Positions 44,891-57,664 are shown, numbered from the stretch's first letter. The stretch is 64,000 bases of DNA from Megaustenia siamemsis (GCA_032433765.1 JAVIAB010000051.1:75881212-75945211); one strand, 5' to 3'. Translations and numbers: made by a program. Notes: generated by a model from the sequence alone, not told the origin.

Positions 44891-47800
44891 TACGCTGATC
44901 TAAGGTCACGGTATTGGCGTGAGCCGTTGGCTTTTAGATTATTGTGAATCTAAGAAAGTTTAATTTATTTACAAGCTCAAGGTTGCACTCATGTTTGGTG
45001 GTTCCGTGCCTTGGGTCATCACGTCTGTCTATTTTTTATGTTCATCTTGAGTGGCAAAACGATTTAACAGAGTTTGTATTAGCTTCCAGCGTGTGCAACC
45101 AGGGATACATCGTCTCCATATACTTATTTATCTGATTCCACGGTTATTTTTATTTTAGTCTGGGTAAGTTAAAAGTTTCTTGACAGATCTAGAGTGCAAA
45201 TAGACACCTTCTGTTGATGTTTTGGATGCGCGTTTTTACAAGATGGTAAAGATATATCAAACAACACTGCAGCTAAGGCGTCGCCTTGTTTATCTCAGTG
45301 GTTGGTGTTCAAGGTTTCAGATATTCACCGTTACGGCGTACTGTCCCTCTCATGTGTCAGGAAAAGATCAAATCATGTCTAGTAGCTTTAATGGGCAGCC
45401 ATTTTTTTAACAGTATTAACCTATTTCTGTTGGAATCAAGAGTCTTTATGAGATAGATGAAGAGTGGTCTGCTTTGTTCTCTGCATTTTATAAAAAGTTG
45501 TCTCATTGGCCACTTGTAGGCCAACTGAGTGGTTGCATCTTCTATTGCGTCGTCGCTAAAGTGCAGCTGGGGCGTCATTTTCATGGTGCTAAAGAAAGAG
45601 TGATATGGAAGACTGCTGCCGTGGCTGCAACAGGCCTCCCCTCTTACCACAGCTCGTGAACCCAAGGCACAGACTAGGCTGATACAGCTTGGGGCCAGCA
45701 GTCGTTGGAGTGCCAGAAACAATTTGTATACAATGTCTGACAGCATCCAGAGCTGTGAAACTGGAGACTGCGCTCTGGGGTTACGCCCAAAATCGATCCC
45801 ATGCGTGGATATAGCTTAATAGAAGCGGGGGTTTGAAGTCCCCTAAAAGAGCTTCCCACCAAGGCCAACTTGGTAGAGAGATTATGGCGCCTCCTACTCG
45901 CTGATGAAGAATGTTACATCTTCAATCATCTAAAACATTTGACAGAACTATTATACCCCACGTAGCTAATTAACCCCGCTCTGTAAACATCACTTGATAT
46001 AATTCGTGGTGACTTATTTGAATTTACAGCTGACCTCTGTATCTTTATACCGTTTCACAAACCATTAGCAACGACTGCAGGAATCCACAGGTTTCGAGTG
46101 TTTATATCATCTGTCATGATTTATGTTCGCCCCACAACGAATGATAATCAAACACTTATCAACTAAAACCACAATATTAACACCCCAGATGAGCGGGAAA
46201 AAAAAAACATCAGTCAATATTTTGAGAGCAGAACTACTTTTTTACTTCCCCTTCTGCCCAACGACTACTCCTCTTCATCGCCCACCCTTAGAAAGAAATG
46301 ACGTGGGCATAGATGCTTGTGGTTTGCAATATGGCGGTTATGTTTTGATTTGTCGGTCCAGCACAATCCTCCTTCAGTACAGCACTTCTGAGTACCAGGT
46401 TGTCTTCTCTCTCCCTACTCGCTCAGCCAGGCTGGTTAGTCTGTCTCCATCACTGGAAGGTAGAGTAGGTCTCCATCAGCTCAGATGATCGCCGATCCTG
46501 ATGCATGTAGTCAGCTGTTAGTCACTGATCGTTCTCAGCTCAGTTGCTGGTTGCCTTGATTTCTGAGAGCAGGCCTACAATATAAGATATAAGAACTACA
46601 AGATAAGTTTTAAGAGCTACAATATAGGATACAAGTTCTCGAGATGAGATGCTGGCCAAGATTCTGGTCATGTAATATCAACCACATGGCCAGTAATGAG
46701 GCCCAGCCCAGAATTCTGAAAGAAATTTGTCAGCATGACAATCTCCCCTGTCCCGCCAGGAAACGAAAGCAGAGATGGTACAACCAAATAATATGTTCTT
46801 GAGGTTGGTATAAACCACCATACAAGGAAATGAGAAAGAGGGAATACCCAAATCCAGACAAAGAAAGGAGTGGCAAAATGAAGAAATGAATGGGTTTCGA
46901 CTCCGCCAACTCACAAACAGCAACGTGAGTTAGAGAAAAGTGGGAAAAAAGTTGTGTCATTAAAACCAGAGAATGCCGCAATAGTTGCGTCATGGTATCC
47001 TACCGACTCATCAAGTAGCGGAATAAGGGGAGTGACGTGTCCAGAAGACAAAAGTGAAATGTGATAATATAACTGGTTAATTTAACAAATCAAAAAATAT
47101 TTAACAACATCATTAATTACATTTCTGGGGTCTGTTAGGGAAGGGGTGGAGCGATGTAGAATAAAGGCCACACACCCAGTGAAGTCGCCATAGGGTGTTT
47201 GGATAAGAGTGTTTGCTGAAATTATGGTACGAAAGATCAAGATATTTAAAAAAAATAAATCACTGAAAAATTTTAGATTTTCATGTTCAAAAATGAAAAT
47301 ATAAAAGTGCTTATTAAAAAAAAAAAAATCTGAATTAAAATGGATCAGCAACTCATAGTGCAACAGAGCTGATCAAGATCCTTCCGCATCTCTCAGTAAA
47401 GGACCCGGAATTAAACCAGACAGTATGGTCACGCTAATTGGGAATGCACACGCGGTACTTCTTCTTCTGCGATCATGACTCTTTCAGAGTAGGATTCTGG
47501 ACTCTCTCATGAAGGCAGCTGTCTGTTTAAGAATTACTTAGGTCTTGAGAAAACCAAGCACACGTATATCAATAGAAAAGTAATAGTTCTTTCTAGTAAT
47601 TTGATTTTGCAAATAGTTCTTCATTCTTTTCTTTTTCTCCGGTTATCTAAAGATTACTTGTCGTTATCTCCCCTTCTCTTAAAAAAGGCGTTAACACTTT
47701 CGTTGATGTAATTTGCGTTGTGTAATAGTTTACAACTAGCTGCAATATCAGCACATTTCGAAACAAAATTTCCGACTTCATTGCATCATTTATTTTTTTT

Positions 47801-48740
47801 CGTTTGTAGATAATTTTCTTTCCACTTGCTTTCTTGGACTAGTCTTTTTCTCTTGACATAAGTAAAGGTAATCACATATTTTTTTCTCCTGCTGCGTCTG
47901 TCCGACGATTATTCCCCTTTTCACACGCCCTAGTTGAAAGGTTGTTCAGTGGGTGTAATTTTTCGTTGTTTTGAGGCTATAACAGATGAGGATATGATAT
48001 CTGCACTTTTAGATATAATACTTCCGGCTGCAGTGCGTAATTTCTTTGGGTACGTGATTTGCCTTTCCTCATCGATTTCTGTGCTCGCTTGACCAGACTA
48101 GTTTGGTTGCTTCCCAGGCATCAGTTGGGAGATGTATTATGATCTTGATCCGTTCTGATTCACTAAAACTGACACCAGCAGTGAGTCTATGACTGCTTTC
48201 AGCTCATGAGCTCTTCCAGCATTTTCAGTCCCGTTATTGAAAACCCGTCTTTAAAGACAACTGCTTTTAGTTTCTGCTATTTTGTAAAATAAAATTTTTG
48301 CTTTATGATTATTTTATGTCTAGAGTTTTTTTTTTTTCGGAAGGAGTATGGTTTTGAGGTGGTGGTGGGAGGAAGCGGAAGGTTTACTGAAAGCTATGAA
48401 AAAAGGCAGAATACCCAGTGCAGTCGTAATGTTGTTTACAGGTTGAAGTTTTTATTTTACCCCTTGACCCCACCAAGGACTGCACCAGCAGCGTCCACTT
48501 GATTTCGGAGTGGGGGAAGAGAAGTGGAGAGGGTAAACCGGCTTAAACACTTGACAACCCATTCCTTACATACTGGAACATATAATGCAATTAGTGTGCG
48601 AAAATGTTGCAACCAGTTTAAACTGTTCAACGCAAATCACCGTCGCTGTCGTGACCGAACCTCTCTATTGAAAGTTTGTGCCAAAGTCAGTTCAATGGGT
48701 CTTTAGAGTATGGAGGTCGGTAACAAGTAACATTATAATG
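44891..48740. other. Unassigned region
   Basis: No gene recognised. 46620-47030 has broken plus-strand text (KRKQRWYNQIICS and EWQNEEMNGFRLRQL-like) that may be a LINE C-terminus, but I cannot assign a family. The block 47473-47530 is shared with 38028-38095. Poly-A and poly-T runs occur near 47317-47330 and 48327-48338. Confidence 0.35.
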
Positions 48741-48744
48741 GGTG

Positions 48745-49065
48745 TCTAGAATATAAGAATCGGTACACAGGTAAGTTATAGTGGGTCTCTAGAATATAAG
48801 AATCGGTACACATGTAACTTACAATGTGTCTCTAGAATATAAGAATCGGTACACATGCAACTTACAATGTGTCTCTAGAATATAAGAATCGGTACACATG
48901 TAAGTCATAGTGGGTCTCTAGAATATAAGAATCGGTACACATGTAACTTACAATGTGTCTCTAGAATATAAGAATCGGTACACAGGTAAGTTATAGTAGG
49001 TCTCTAGAATATAAAAATGGTAACATACTTATATTATAATGGGTCTCTAGAATATGAGAATTGGG
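48745..49065. repeat. Minisatellite, about 43-bp unit, about 7 copies
   Basis: The units share TCTCTAGAATATAAGAATCG then GTACACATGTAA. Two sub-types alternate, one with CTTACAATGTG and one with GTTATAGTGGG. The edges are degraded. Confidence 0.93.
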
Positions 49066-49585
49066 ACATAATTAAGTTATTCGGGGCCAATTTAAGTATG
49101 GTGATTGGACACAAAAATGTGTGGATAAAAATTGTAGAAGTAAACCATGTTCCTGTTTGGTTATATCTCTTGTTGAAGAACATCTTACGAAGATTGTCGA
49201 CGTTCCGGCAATAAATCGTTAACCTGACTTTAGGAAAGTCTGAAACAGTTACGTGGGTATGGTCTTAAACATAAGGTCGTAGCTGTTAAAAAATGCTTTA
49301 GCGTCGTTGAAGCGACAAGTTTACGGAGCCGGCTTCACATTACAATAGTCTTCTATTCGAAACACAAGTGCCGTTTTTTATTCCGTTTTTTTTTTAATTC
49401 AATGACCCCCTTGATTTCATGGCAGATGTAGTTAAATTGATAACAAACAACGGCAATGTTAACGAGCAAAACATGGGTGTATCGGGCAGAATGAAGTAAG
49501 TTTTCTAAGCCTGCCTGTAAACTTCAACCCAAAGTAACAAACATCCATTCACAGTGAAAGAAAAGAGGAATAAACCATGCTCCTT
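49066..49585. other. Unassigned sequence
   Basis: Nothing recognisable; a poly-T run lies near 49388-49397. Confidence 0.4.
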
Positions 49586-49589
49586 GTCA

Positions 49590-49720
49590 TGTAAGAATAT
49601 GGTGTTAGCGTCCGTTTTTATCTTGCGACATTTTTTGGGCAATGTGGTCAGAATTACACCATTACTCTTATTCTTCAAAGATAAGAAATTCCTGTACCCA
49701 TTTTAGACAAGGTGAATAAT
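49590..49720 (-). repeat. Partial SINE, family 1
   Basis: AAGAATATGGTGTTAGCG, ATTTTTTGGGCAATGTGG and TGTACCCATTTTAGACAAGG follow the order of the family-1 body in minus orientation. The tRNA-like head is absent. Confidence 0.7.
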
Positions 49721-49734
49721 TACTATAATATATT

Positions 49735-51035
49735 TCTTCTTCTTCTTCTACTTCTTTTTCTTCTTCTTCTTCTGCTTCTTCTACTACTACTACTACAACT
49801 TCTTCTTCTTCTTCTCTATTTCCTCATTTTCCTTTCAGCGTCGAGGGAGATATAATTTGCTGTCTTTTGCTCTTCTGTTTGACTTTGCTGCCGTTATGTT
49901 TCCTAGTTTGTCTAATATTCCATCAATCCATCTTTTTCGCGGTCGGCCATTGGGTCTGTTGTTCTCGCAATGTTTATTGGAGGCTCTTTGTGTTGTGTTT
50001 TGATCTTTCAGCTTTTTCTCGCGGCCAAACCATTTTATCTGATGTTTCTTTACATATTCTATGATGGGGGTTATTTTTCTGTGTATTAGTGCCTGATTGT
50101 CTGCAAGCAGAAGCTCGTTGACCTCCTCCGTTCCCGATGATTTGGCTAACTTGCATATATAGCCCATGTATGTGATGAACAATAGGAGTTCACATCCCGT
50201 CTTACACCTGATCTAACTTCGAAGTGGTCTATGTATCCTGCTGCTGTTCTGACCCTGCAGCTGCTGTTGATGTAGAGACTTTTAATAAGGTTGGTTAGAT
50301 GTTGGCTTACTCCGTATGTTGTTAGTATCTCCAACAGTTGTTCGCTGTTTACTCGGTCGAATGCTTTTTCCTGATCAATGAAAGTTATGTACAAGTTTTG
50401 ATTGTGTTCTGTCGTTTTTTCTGCAAGCTGTTTTATGGTGAATAGAGCGTCAGTAGATCCTCATTTTTTTCGAAACCCCATTTGAAAATCGCTGAACTGT
50501 AGTTCCTTTAGTGGTCTCAGCCTCGTTTTCATAATTTTGGCGTATAACTTTCCTACATAGCTGACAAGCGATATTTCTCTATATTGATTGCAGTCACTCT
50601 TGCCGCTTTGTTTTCCATATTGGTACGATGATTGCCCGTTGCCAGTCCTCTAGAGCTTTTTGTTGATGCCATGCTGCATTGAATATTCTGTGCAGCCATG
50701 TAACTCCTGTTTCTCCTGCTCCTGCTATTATTTCTACTGGTATTGTATCTATCCCAGGTGCTTTATTTCGTGGTGCATATTTGATTACTTCTTCGATTTT
50801 TTTCTTTCATGATGTTGGGTTCAGTGTTTTTGCTTTCTAGTGTGGTTTTTGTTGTGTTAATTGTAGTCGGTGTTATGTTTAACAGGCCTTCGAAATATTC
50901 ATTCCATCTCTGTTGCATATGTTGGTTAATTGATATTGGCTGACCGTCTTTGTCATGTATGAGTTCACTGGTATCGTGGTTTACTTTTCTCGCTCATGTT
51001 GATTTTACTGCTTTGTAGAAGTCTCTTAATATGTA
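49735..51035 (-). mobile_element. LINE, 5'-truncated and internally deleted
   Basis: Same family as 4739-6048. On the minus strand it reads KVFYKAVKST, QHMQQRWNEYFEGLLNITP (the segment before RT), MYITFIDQEKAFDRVNSEQL (motif A), YGVSQHLTNLIKSLYINSSC, ELLLADNQALIHR (motif C), then jumps to KKHQIKWFGREKKLK, RPNGRPRKRWIDGILDKLG and NITAAKSNRRAKDSKLYLP. About 460 bp of the RT thumb found in the sister copy is missing. The 3' end is a (GAA)n tail that grew into a TTC-rich stretch at 49735-49815. Confidence 0.9.
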
Positions 51036-52364
51036 TCGACAGTGGCAGGAATTAGACTTGGCGAGACCCTAGGCTAAATGCAACTTTTAGACCCCCCCCC
51101 CTCCCATCCCTTATAAATTAACACAAGAGGGTCTCAAAAAACCCGAAATCATATATTAGTTAGTAGCCTCCGTCAGTCATAGTTTACTATATATTTTGCA
51201 GCACCCCTAGAAATGTTATTCTCTCCAGGGCGCAAGCTTGGGCAGAAAAGAAAGAGATAAGTTGTTGCCCATGTAACATGTTTCTGTTCTCCACGCAGAT
51301 GAGCGATCCAAAGGTCTAGCCAATCATACATAATGATATGCAAACATGTGTTGTCCAAAAACCGATTCTGACAATTGTTTGGGGCTCCCTAGATTGTGTG
51401 GCTCTAATCTAGAGTTTAATTAGTTTATAGGTAAATCCTGTTTATCGGGCTCGAACTTGAACCTCCTATCTTGTAGACATGCTCACTAGCCACACATTTA
51501 ATGTTGCATTTTTCATGGCGAATTCGAAGTATCTTTGTTACAGAACTTTTTAAGGATACTGTTATAACAAAAAACTCATAATGTGTCGATTTTTTATTTT
51601 AAAAATCTCTATTCACATATCAACATCTGTTGCCATCTATCTTTATCAAGCTGACACATTTGAAACGAGATGACATAGTATCAAAGCGATGGCCCCCCCA
51701 AGGGTCACAATAACTCAGACTCTAAGATCTAGAATGACAACATGGCAACAAATAAGTAACTGTATATTTCTGGTATTCCTCTATTTTCAGGTTTACAAAA
51801 ATTCTTATCTACTACACAATCAAGAAACGTTACATGTCAGATAGGATTTATTGTAAATATATTTCCCCCCCACAAAATTAATTTACGTCACCATGAAAAA
51901 ATAGAAGAAGACCTTATGACATTAGAAAAACTCCCGCTCAAAAACAGAAAAAAGCAGGAAAAAATTTAATAGAAAATTAAAGTGATATGAGCAAGTATAA
52001 CTAGCAGCCATTAGGTTATCAACCACCAATGTTTATTTTTGTCTACTGCAATTCTATCACACAATCTCATGAAGCGAGTAAGTCGCACTATACCAGGTTT
52101 CTAAACTTCTGGTGCTCTCACATCATAGGACCGTTAAAACAATAAAAGTTTATCGCAACGCGTTCAGGACCATTCCGGCTGTACGAAAGCCCTGCCAATA
52201 AGGACCGACTGTCTAGTTTTAAGTGAGTCCTAGAGCAGATAAACAGACAATATCACAAGAATTGGTGCAGCTGCAACTACCAATGCGAGACATTTTTATC
52301 GAGTAAAATAACAGCATATTTCGATGATTTGCTGCTAACGTGTATAAGAAAAAAGAAGACTTTG

Positions 52365-52367
<3 letters not shown>
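51036..52367. other. Unassigned sequence
   Basis: Short poly-C runs occur at about 51091-51101 and 51865-51871. No gene or repeat was recognised. Confidence 0.4.

Positions 52368-52419
<52 letters not shown>
52368..52419. repeat. (AT)n microsatellite
   Basis: About 52 bp of uninterrupted AT dinucleotides. Confidence 0.98.
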
Positions 52420-52423
<4 letters not shown>

Positions 52424-53690
52424 CTTCATCAGTTTTACTTCATTGTTATTGCGTTTTATATTTTAAAAAATATTAGATAAAATTATTTAATGTTAACCTT
52501 GTAAGCGTTTCATTTTTAAATGGAATTTTTCAATTTTATTTATTAACACATATTTCTTAACAGTAAAGAATACCCTTTTTTGTAATGTAATGAAGTATTA
52601 ACACTTCACCGTATAAAACAACAACGTTTACATATGATGAGGCAAGTTCTTTTCTAAATGCTTAGTATCTTCCCCAACTCAGCGATCCATGTTTGGTTGA
52701 ATAAAGAACCAACCTACATTCACTTAATAGCAAAGCCAGCGCGCCCAGCACCATGCCATTGATTGTTGTGGTGCGTATCTGCATATCTTGTATTTGTAAT
52801 AACCAATGAAACGCGCGTGGTCTAATAAAAAATTAACATAAATTAGCATCTAAAATAAACATCATTTCGGTTATATTTACTGTGGTTCTATTAATAAACC
52901 TTTTGTGTTCAATAAATTATAGCGCTCAACAGATCTGACATGCCGGTGTCATGACAACAAGAAACGTCAGCGGTTGACAACAAACGATTTTACGTCACAG
53001 ATCCCTGGAAAATGACGCGGGTGTGCAGCAGCTGCCGTCATAGTATTTATTTCGGAGAATCCTAACTGTTGACACTAAAAATAACAACCAATAAATGCAG
53101 GAGCTCAATGACAGCTCAGCTGACACGGGACTTTGTTGACGTATTCTATTGTCTGTTCTATCGATGTGACGCGCGAGTCCGACAGTCCCATGTTGCACGT
53201 TTTAGTACTCACGTGATCACAATTGAATGATGACGTACATTTGTATTTATCTTTTCCCCACATTTATTTATATATCTGCTGCATTTTTCCCTCGTTCAAC
53301 TCTGCTTAATTGTTTGCTTGCTGATGGAGAGTGAACTAATTCTAGCCATCCATTAGTTCTGTTGTTTACATTGTACAAATTATAATTATTAGCAGATTGA
53401 CTTCACCTTTAATAAGTGAACGTAAGTGTGACCAATAAGTGTGATAAGGTCATTAGGTCAATATATGGTAATGATAACTTCGCTGTTATTTAAACAAAAC
53501 CACACGCACTTTTATTAGCGCTCCCTTGTATCTGTGCGTGTCTTTGTGTGTGCTCTTTTATTTCTAAGAAAAGATATGAATATAAACATTGTTTAATAAT
53601 GGTTTAGAATTATTCTAATTCACGAGTCTATGGGGGAAAGAAACAACGGGTGAGGGGATGGGTTCTGGAAGGTTAGTCAGACAAGTACAC
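52420..53690. other. Unassigned sequence with a cluster of CRE half-sites
   Basis: Six TGACG/CGTCA pentamers lie between 52965 and 53235 and an E-box CACGTG at 53210-53215. CpG looks more frequent here than in neighbouring DNA. This could be promoter-like, but no exon was recognised beside it. Confidence 0.3.
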
Positions 53691-53699
53691 TAGTAAAAA

Positions 53700-53974
53700 A
53701 GTGAAGAAAAAAACAAAAACAAAGCTCCGTCACGCCACATGACGTATAGGGAATATGGCGCTAGTGCTAATTTTTTTTTAACAGACCCAAAGGCACATGA
53801 TTTTTGGGGTAATGTGGTCAGTATTACGCTTGTGCAGGATTACTTTCCCAGAAAAAAAAATCAGGTGCCCATTTAAGGCTGGGTGAACCTGGAAGCCGGC
53901 GTTCAGAATCGAACCCGACCTCCTGTCCTTAGTAGTCCAGTTCACTCAGCATTGAGCTGTCGCGGTTCCCATAT
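53700..53974 (-). repeat. tRNA-derived SINE, family 1, with TSD
   Basis: The minus strand reads GAACCGCGACAGCTCAATG (A-box region), a damaged B box GGTTCGATTCTG, GGTTCACCCAGCC, CACATTACCCCAAAAATCAT and a GGCGTGACGGAGC end. CAAGTACA occurs at 53692-53699 and 53975-53982 as a short TSD. Confidence 0.88.
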
Positions 53975-54190
53975 CAAGTACATTGTCTTGCAGTAACTAG
54001 TCTGAGTTTCTAATTCATTGGTCAGTAAAAAAAAAAAAGGGTGAGTGTACTTGGGCATTGAACCGGTGTTCGTCCATTTGGAAAATGACCGTAACTCTTT
54101 AAACTCCGGAAAAATGGTCAGGACGATTAGAGAGGACTATTTTCTAAACATTATTACAGCACATTAACAACATCCCCATTTTATGCATCT

Positions 54191-54191
<1 letters not shown>

Positions 54192-54231
<40 letters not shown>
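54192..54231. repeat. (CT)n microsatellite
   Basis: About 40 bp of CT dinucleotides. Confidence 0.98.
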
Positions 54232-54237
<6 letters not shown>

Positions 54238-54339
54238 AAGTGTTGATTTCTACTTGAACACGTTTTAATCTTAAACTCCGGATCAATATTTCTCATGTTT
54301 GGAATGGTTTATGTCAACAAATATTAGACCCCAATGTGG

Positions 54340-54575
54340 CCATGTGATAAGATGGAAAGACCAAAACAACAACAGATCGTGTTTTAATAAACTTTAGTAA
54401 ACGTTACAAGAACACCAGACTCAAAGACGACCACACAAAATAGATGGATTGAAGAATATTAGAAATACTAGGAAAAATAACTGCAGCAGAGGCCAACAGA
54501 AGAGCAAGAGACCAGAAAGTATTCTCCTCTTGATGCTGAAAGGCAAATGAGGAAAGAAGGATGGCAGAAGAATGG
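54340..54575 (+). mobile_element. LINE 3'-end fragment
   Basis: Broken frames resemble GHVIRWKDQNNNRS, NTRLKDDHTK and ITAAEANRRARDQK, matching the end of 4739-6048. It is short and decayed. Confidence 0.75.
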
Positions 54576-54801
54576 CCAAATATTCTCTGTGTTCTATTTA
54601 TATTTAGATAAGATTTGAATTTCTTTTTTATTCACAGTTTGAAAATGATGACTTCAGACAGTTTACAAATTGCAAGTCGATAATTATGACAACCAATACA
54701 CTAGTTCTGAAACGAAAGTTATATAGGGAGTACAATTATACAGATATTAGATTGTGATGTCATTGTGCGGTGCAAAATTGAAGTCACATTAGTCTGTATA
54801 A

Positions 54802-55164
54802 GTAAGTAAAGTACCCCCGTCACGCCAAGTGGCGTATAGGGAAATATGGTGTTAGTGACCCTATATTTTACAGACCTTCAGCACATGATTTTTGGGGTAA
54901 TGTGGTCGGTATTACGCCCGTGCTGCTTTTACTTTCCCAGAAAAATCCGGTACCCATTTAAGGCTGGGTGAGTGAACCGGAGCCGTCGGTTGGGATCGAA
55001 CCCTACCCCTTGTCCGTAGTAGTCCAGTTCACTAACCACTGAGCTATCGCGGCTCCTACTAATTTTTAGGGAATTAGTAAAACCCAGGTGTCCTCGCCAG
55101 GATTACGAACCCCGGCTGTTGCCGTGGTAAGCCAACCGCCTATCGATTGCGCTAACCGGACACC
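54802..55164 (-). repeat. Dimeric-head SINE (family 1 plus a second tRNA-like unit), with 15-bp TSD
   Basis: CATTAGTCTGTATAA occurs at 54787-54801 and 55165-55179, so the whole 363-bp unit moved as one. On the minus strand it starts with a tRNA-like head (55164 to 55088) whose ends GGTGTCC and GGACACC can pair as an acceptor stem, with an A-box-like TTAGCGCAATCG and a B-box-like GGGTTCGTAATCC. A short linker leads into the usual family-1 head (TAGCTCAGTGG, GGTTCGATCCC), body and GTACTTTACTTAC tail. Confidence 0.9.
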
Positions 55165-55394
55165 CATTAGTCTGTATAAACCTGTAAAATAAAAGTTGAT
55201 TCGCTTGACTACCGAGAATGTATCTTAAGTTCACTTTCTTGGTGGTTTTAAAAAAAAAAATTGGGGGTGGGGAGGGTGGAGAGAGAGCGTGCGTGATTAG
55301 CTTAAGGTATTATTTATTAATAGTTCAGATTAATTTCTGGGTGGCCAGCTTTTCATTGTTGCCAGGAGCAACTGAAGACTCGCATCGAGGAGGC

Positions 55395-56190
55395 TTTGGT
55401 TAGCATGTCCGATTGTATTGGACTCTCAGAGATATGTTAGCATGTCCGATTGTATTGGACTCTCAGAGATATGTTAGCATGTCCGATTGTATTGGACTCT
55501 CAGAGATATGTTAGCATGTCCGATTGTATTGGACTCTCAGAGATATGTTAGCATGTATGATTGTATTGGACTCTCAGAGATATGTTAGCATGCATGATTG
55601 TATTGGACTCTCAGAGATATGTTAGCAGGTATGATTGTATTGGACTCTCAGAGATATGTTAGCATGTCCGATTGTATTGGACATTGGACTCTCAGAGACA
55701 TGTTAGCATGTATGATTGTATTGGACTCTCAGAGATATGTTAGCATGTATGATTGTATTGGACTCTCAGAGACATGTTAGCATGTATGATTGTATTGGAC
55801 TCTCAGAGATGTGTTAGCATGTTCGACATGACTTTCAGAGACATGTTAGCATGTATGATTGTATTGAACTCTCAGAGACATGTTAGCTAGTATGATTGTA
55901 TTAGGCTTCCAAAGACATGTTTGCATGCATGTTTGTGATGGAGTCTCAGGACATGTTAGCATGTATGATTGTATTGGACTCTCAGAGATATGTTAGCATG
56001 TCCGAATTGTATTGGACTCTCAGAGATATGTTAGCATGTCCGAATTGTATTGGACTCTCAGAGATATGTTAGCATGCATGATTGTTTTGGACTCTCAGAG
56101 ACATGTTAGTATGTATAATTGTACAGGATTCTCAGAGACATGTTAATATGTATGATTGTATTGGAGTCTCTGATACATGTTAGCATACAG
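55395..56190. repeat. Minisatellite, about 37-bp unit, about 20 copies
   Basis: The unit is GTTAGCATGTCCGATTGTAT then TGGACTCTCAGAGATAT. Units at the 5' side are nearly identical; the 3' side is more diverged with GAGACATG variants and small indels. Confidence 0.96.
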
Positions 56191-56803
56191 TGTTCCTTGT
56201 ATCCTTTGTCTGCCTGAGACTGGTCGTCAATGTACGGGAGAATGGTGTGCTGGCGTGGACTCTGACGATTTTGATCAATGCCCAAGGTCTGGACTCGAGC
56301 TTTAAGCGCTTAAATTCAGTCATGGCGTTCGTAATTTTCAGCGTTCTGTTGGAGAAGCTGGATTTGCCCTCACTGAAGGTATTGCAATACTAGGTCTTTT
56401 AAATCAACATAACCTACCATTGTGGGGACTAAGCCCCGTTGATTAACAAAATATAACTTATCAACACACGAAGATAGCGTAAAATTGACGTGAAATACAT
56501 TGCGTAGTTGTCACTGCCAGCTGAAATAACTGTACCTTCTAATCAAGCACACCCGGCGTTCGTAGGGCGTGCATTTCTTTTAAAAGGATTATCGATAGCT
56601 ACTGACTTGACCATGTAGGGAAACTATACGAGGTCCACGACGAGGAAGTTAAATAGGATCTCGATAAGTTTTTTATCTTTGACCCGACGCAAAATGTCAA
56701 CTTTGGATTTGTTGTGTTTAATCAACTTACTCATAGGATAGTGTCACCTTTTCCTGGACGGGAGCTACTTCACTCCACAAACTACAGTGCACTGGCTAAG
56801 TTT
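56191..56803. other. Unassigned sequence
   Basis: A 67-codon frame at 56190-56393 has no recognisable domain. Nothing else was found. Confidence 0.4.
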
Positions 56804-56819
56804 ATATGTTACTAAAGAA

Positions 56820-57211
56820 CCATTGAAGGCTATGTCTGAAAAGTGTTCCTTCTTGCAGTTTCCTCATAAGCCAAGTCCGGCTTGTTGCAGGAGCTACTGA
56901 GTTAAGGGCTCTGTGCACACCGTGAGCTGTGTGTCTCATCCGTTTTGATCCTGTTTCGATATCCCGCTTGTTTACGATGAATGATGATATCGTAAAACAG
57001 GGAACAGTTGGCTGTGTTCACTTTCTGTGCGGTTTCGCCTTATGTCTTTTGGCGTGTGCTGAGACTGCTACGATGGGGACTACAGTTACCTTTCTTTGTT
57101 TGGGAGATGTGTTAGTAATTCGGATGATTCCACTGGCACGGGCGGTTGAGCAATTATGGATTTTAATTCGTTTGCAGTGATACCGAGGCTTTCCATAACC
57201 AATAATAACCA
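56820..57211 (+). mobile_element. Unnamed non-coding retroposed element, copy 3 (5'-truncated)
   Basis: This 392-bp copy corresponds to the last part of 35318-36421, starting at GGCTATGTCTGAAAAGTG and ending TTTCCATAACC. The 16-bp word ATATGTTACTAAAGAA flanks it (56804-56819 and 57212-57227). The 5' truncation plus a fresh TSD is the signature of LINE-driven insertion. Small ORFs on either strand are not consistently kept between copies. Confidence 0.93.
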
Positions 57212-57263
57212 ATATGTTACTAAAGAAAAGAAATGCTAAAATAAACTTTGTTAATGACACACA

Positions 57264-57264
<1 letters not shown>

Positions 57265-57311
<47 letters not shown>
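57265..57311. repeat. (AT)n microsatellite
   Basis: An uninterrupted AT run of about 45 bp. Confidence 0.98.
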
Positions 57312-57313
<2 letters not shown>

Positions 57314-57660
57314 CACTATTATCATATGTGAATTGGATTGTATGACTAATGTTTCAGCATTTCGTTTTAAACCTATATCATCGACAGTCTCAAATATACG
57401 ATCACAGCAAATGTTTGAAGATTGAACAGATATCGACGTCACTTGCAAATTGTCTGCATGTTTAACTATTGGTAACTTCACATATCAAAAACATTTGCTG
57501 CTAGCACATTTTGATAAGCAATTACTTTAATGAGTGAAAGAAACAGTTGGGGGAGGTCACCGATATATGTGGTTAGAAGAGAAAGAAAACAGAGAACGAT
57601 GGGTCGTCAGTGCGAGTATATAGAAGAGGGTATTTTATTGTTATTTTTACCAGCACTCTA
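57312..57660. other. Unassigned sequence
   Basis: Nothing recognisable on either strand. Confidence 0.4.
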
Positions 57661-57664
57661 ATAT

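Noticed and set aside
46620..47030. Possible LINE C-terminus
   Set aside because: Only scattered W/R-rich words could be read and no second copy is in the window; not enough to annotate as an element.
57018..57260. 80-codon minus ORF (YHCKRIKIHNCSTARASGII) also seen at 39284-39496
   Set aside because: It lies in the 1.1-kb element; the frame is cut short in the third copy (36321-36590), so conservation reflects DNA similarity of young copies and not coding selection.
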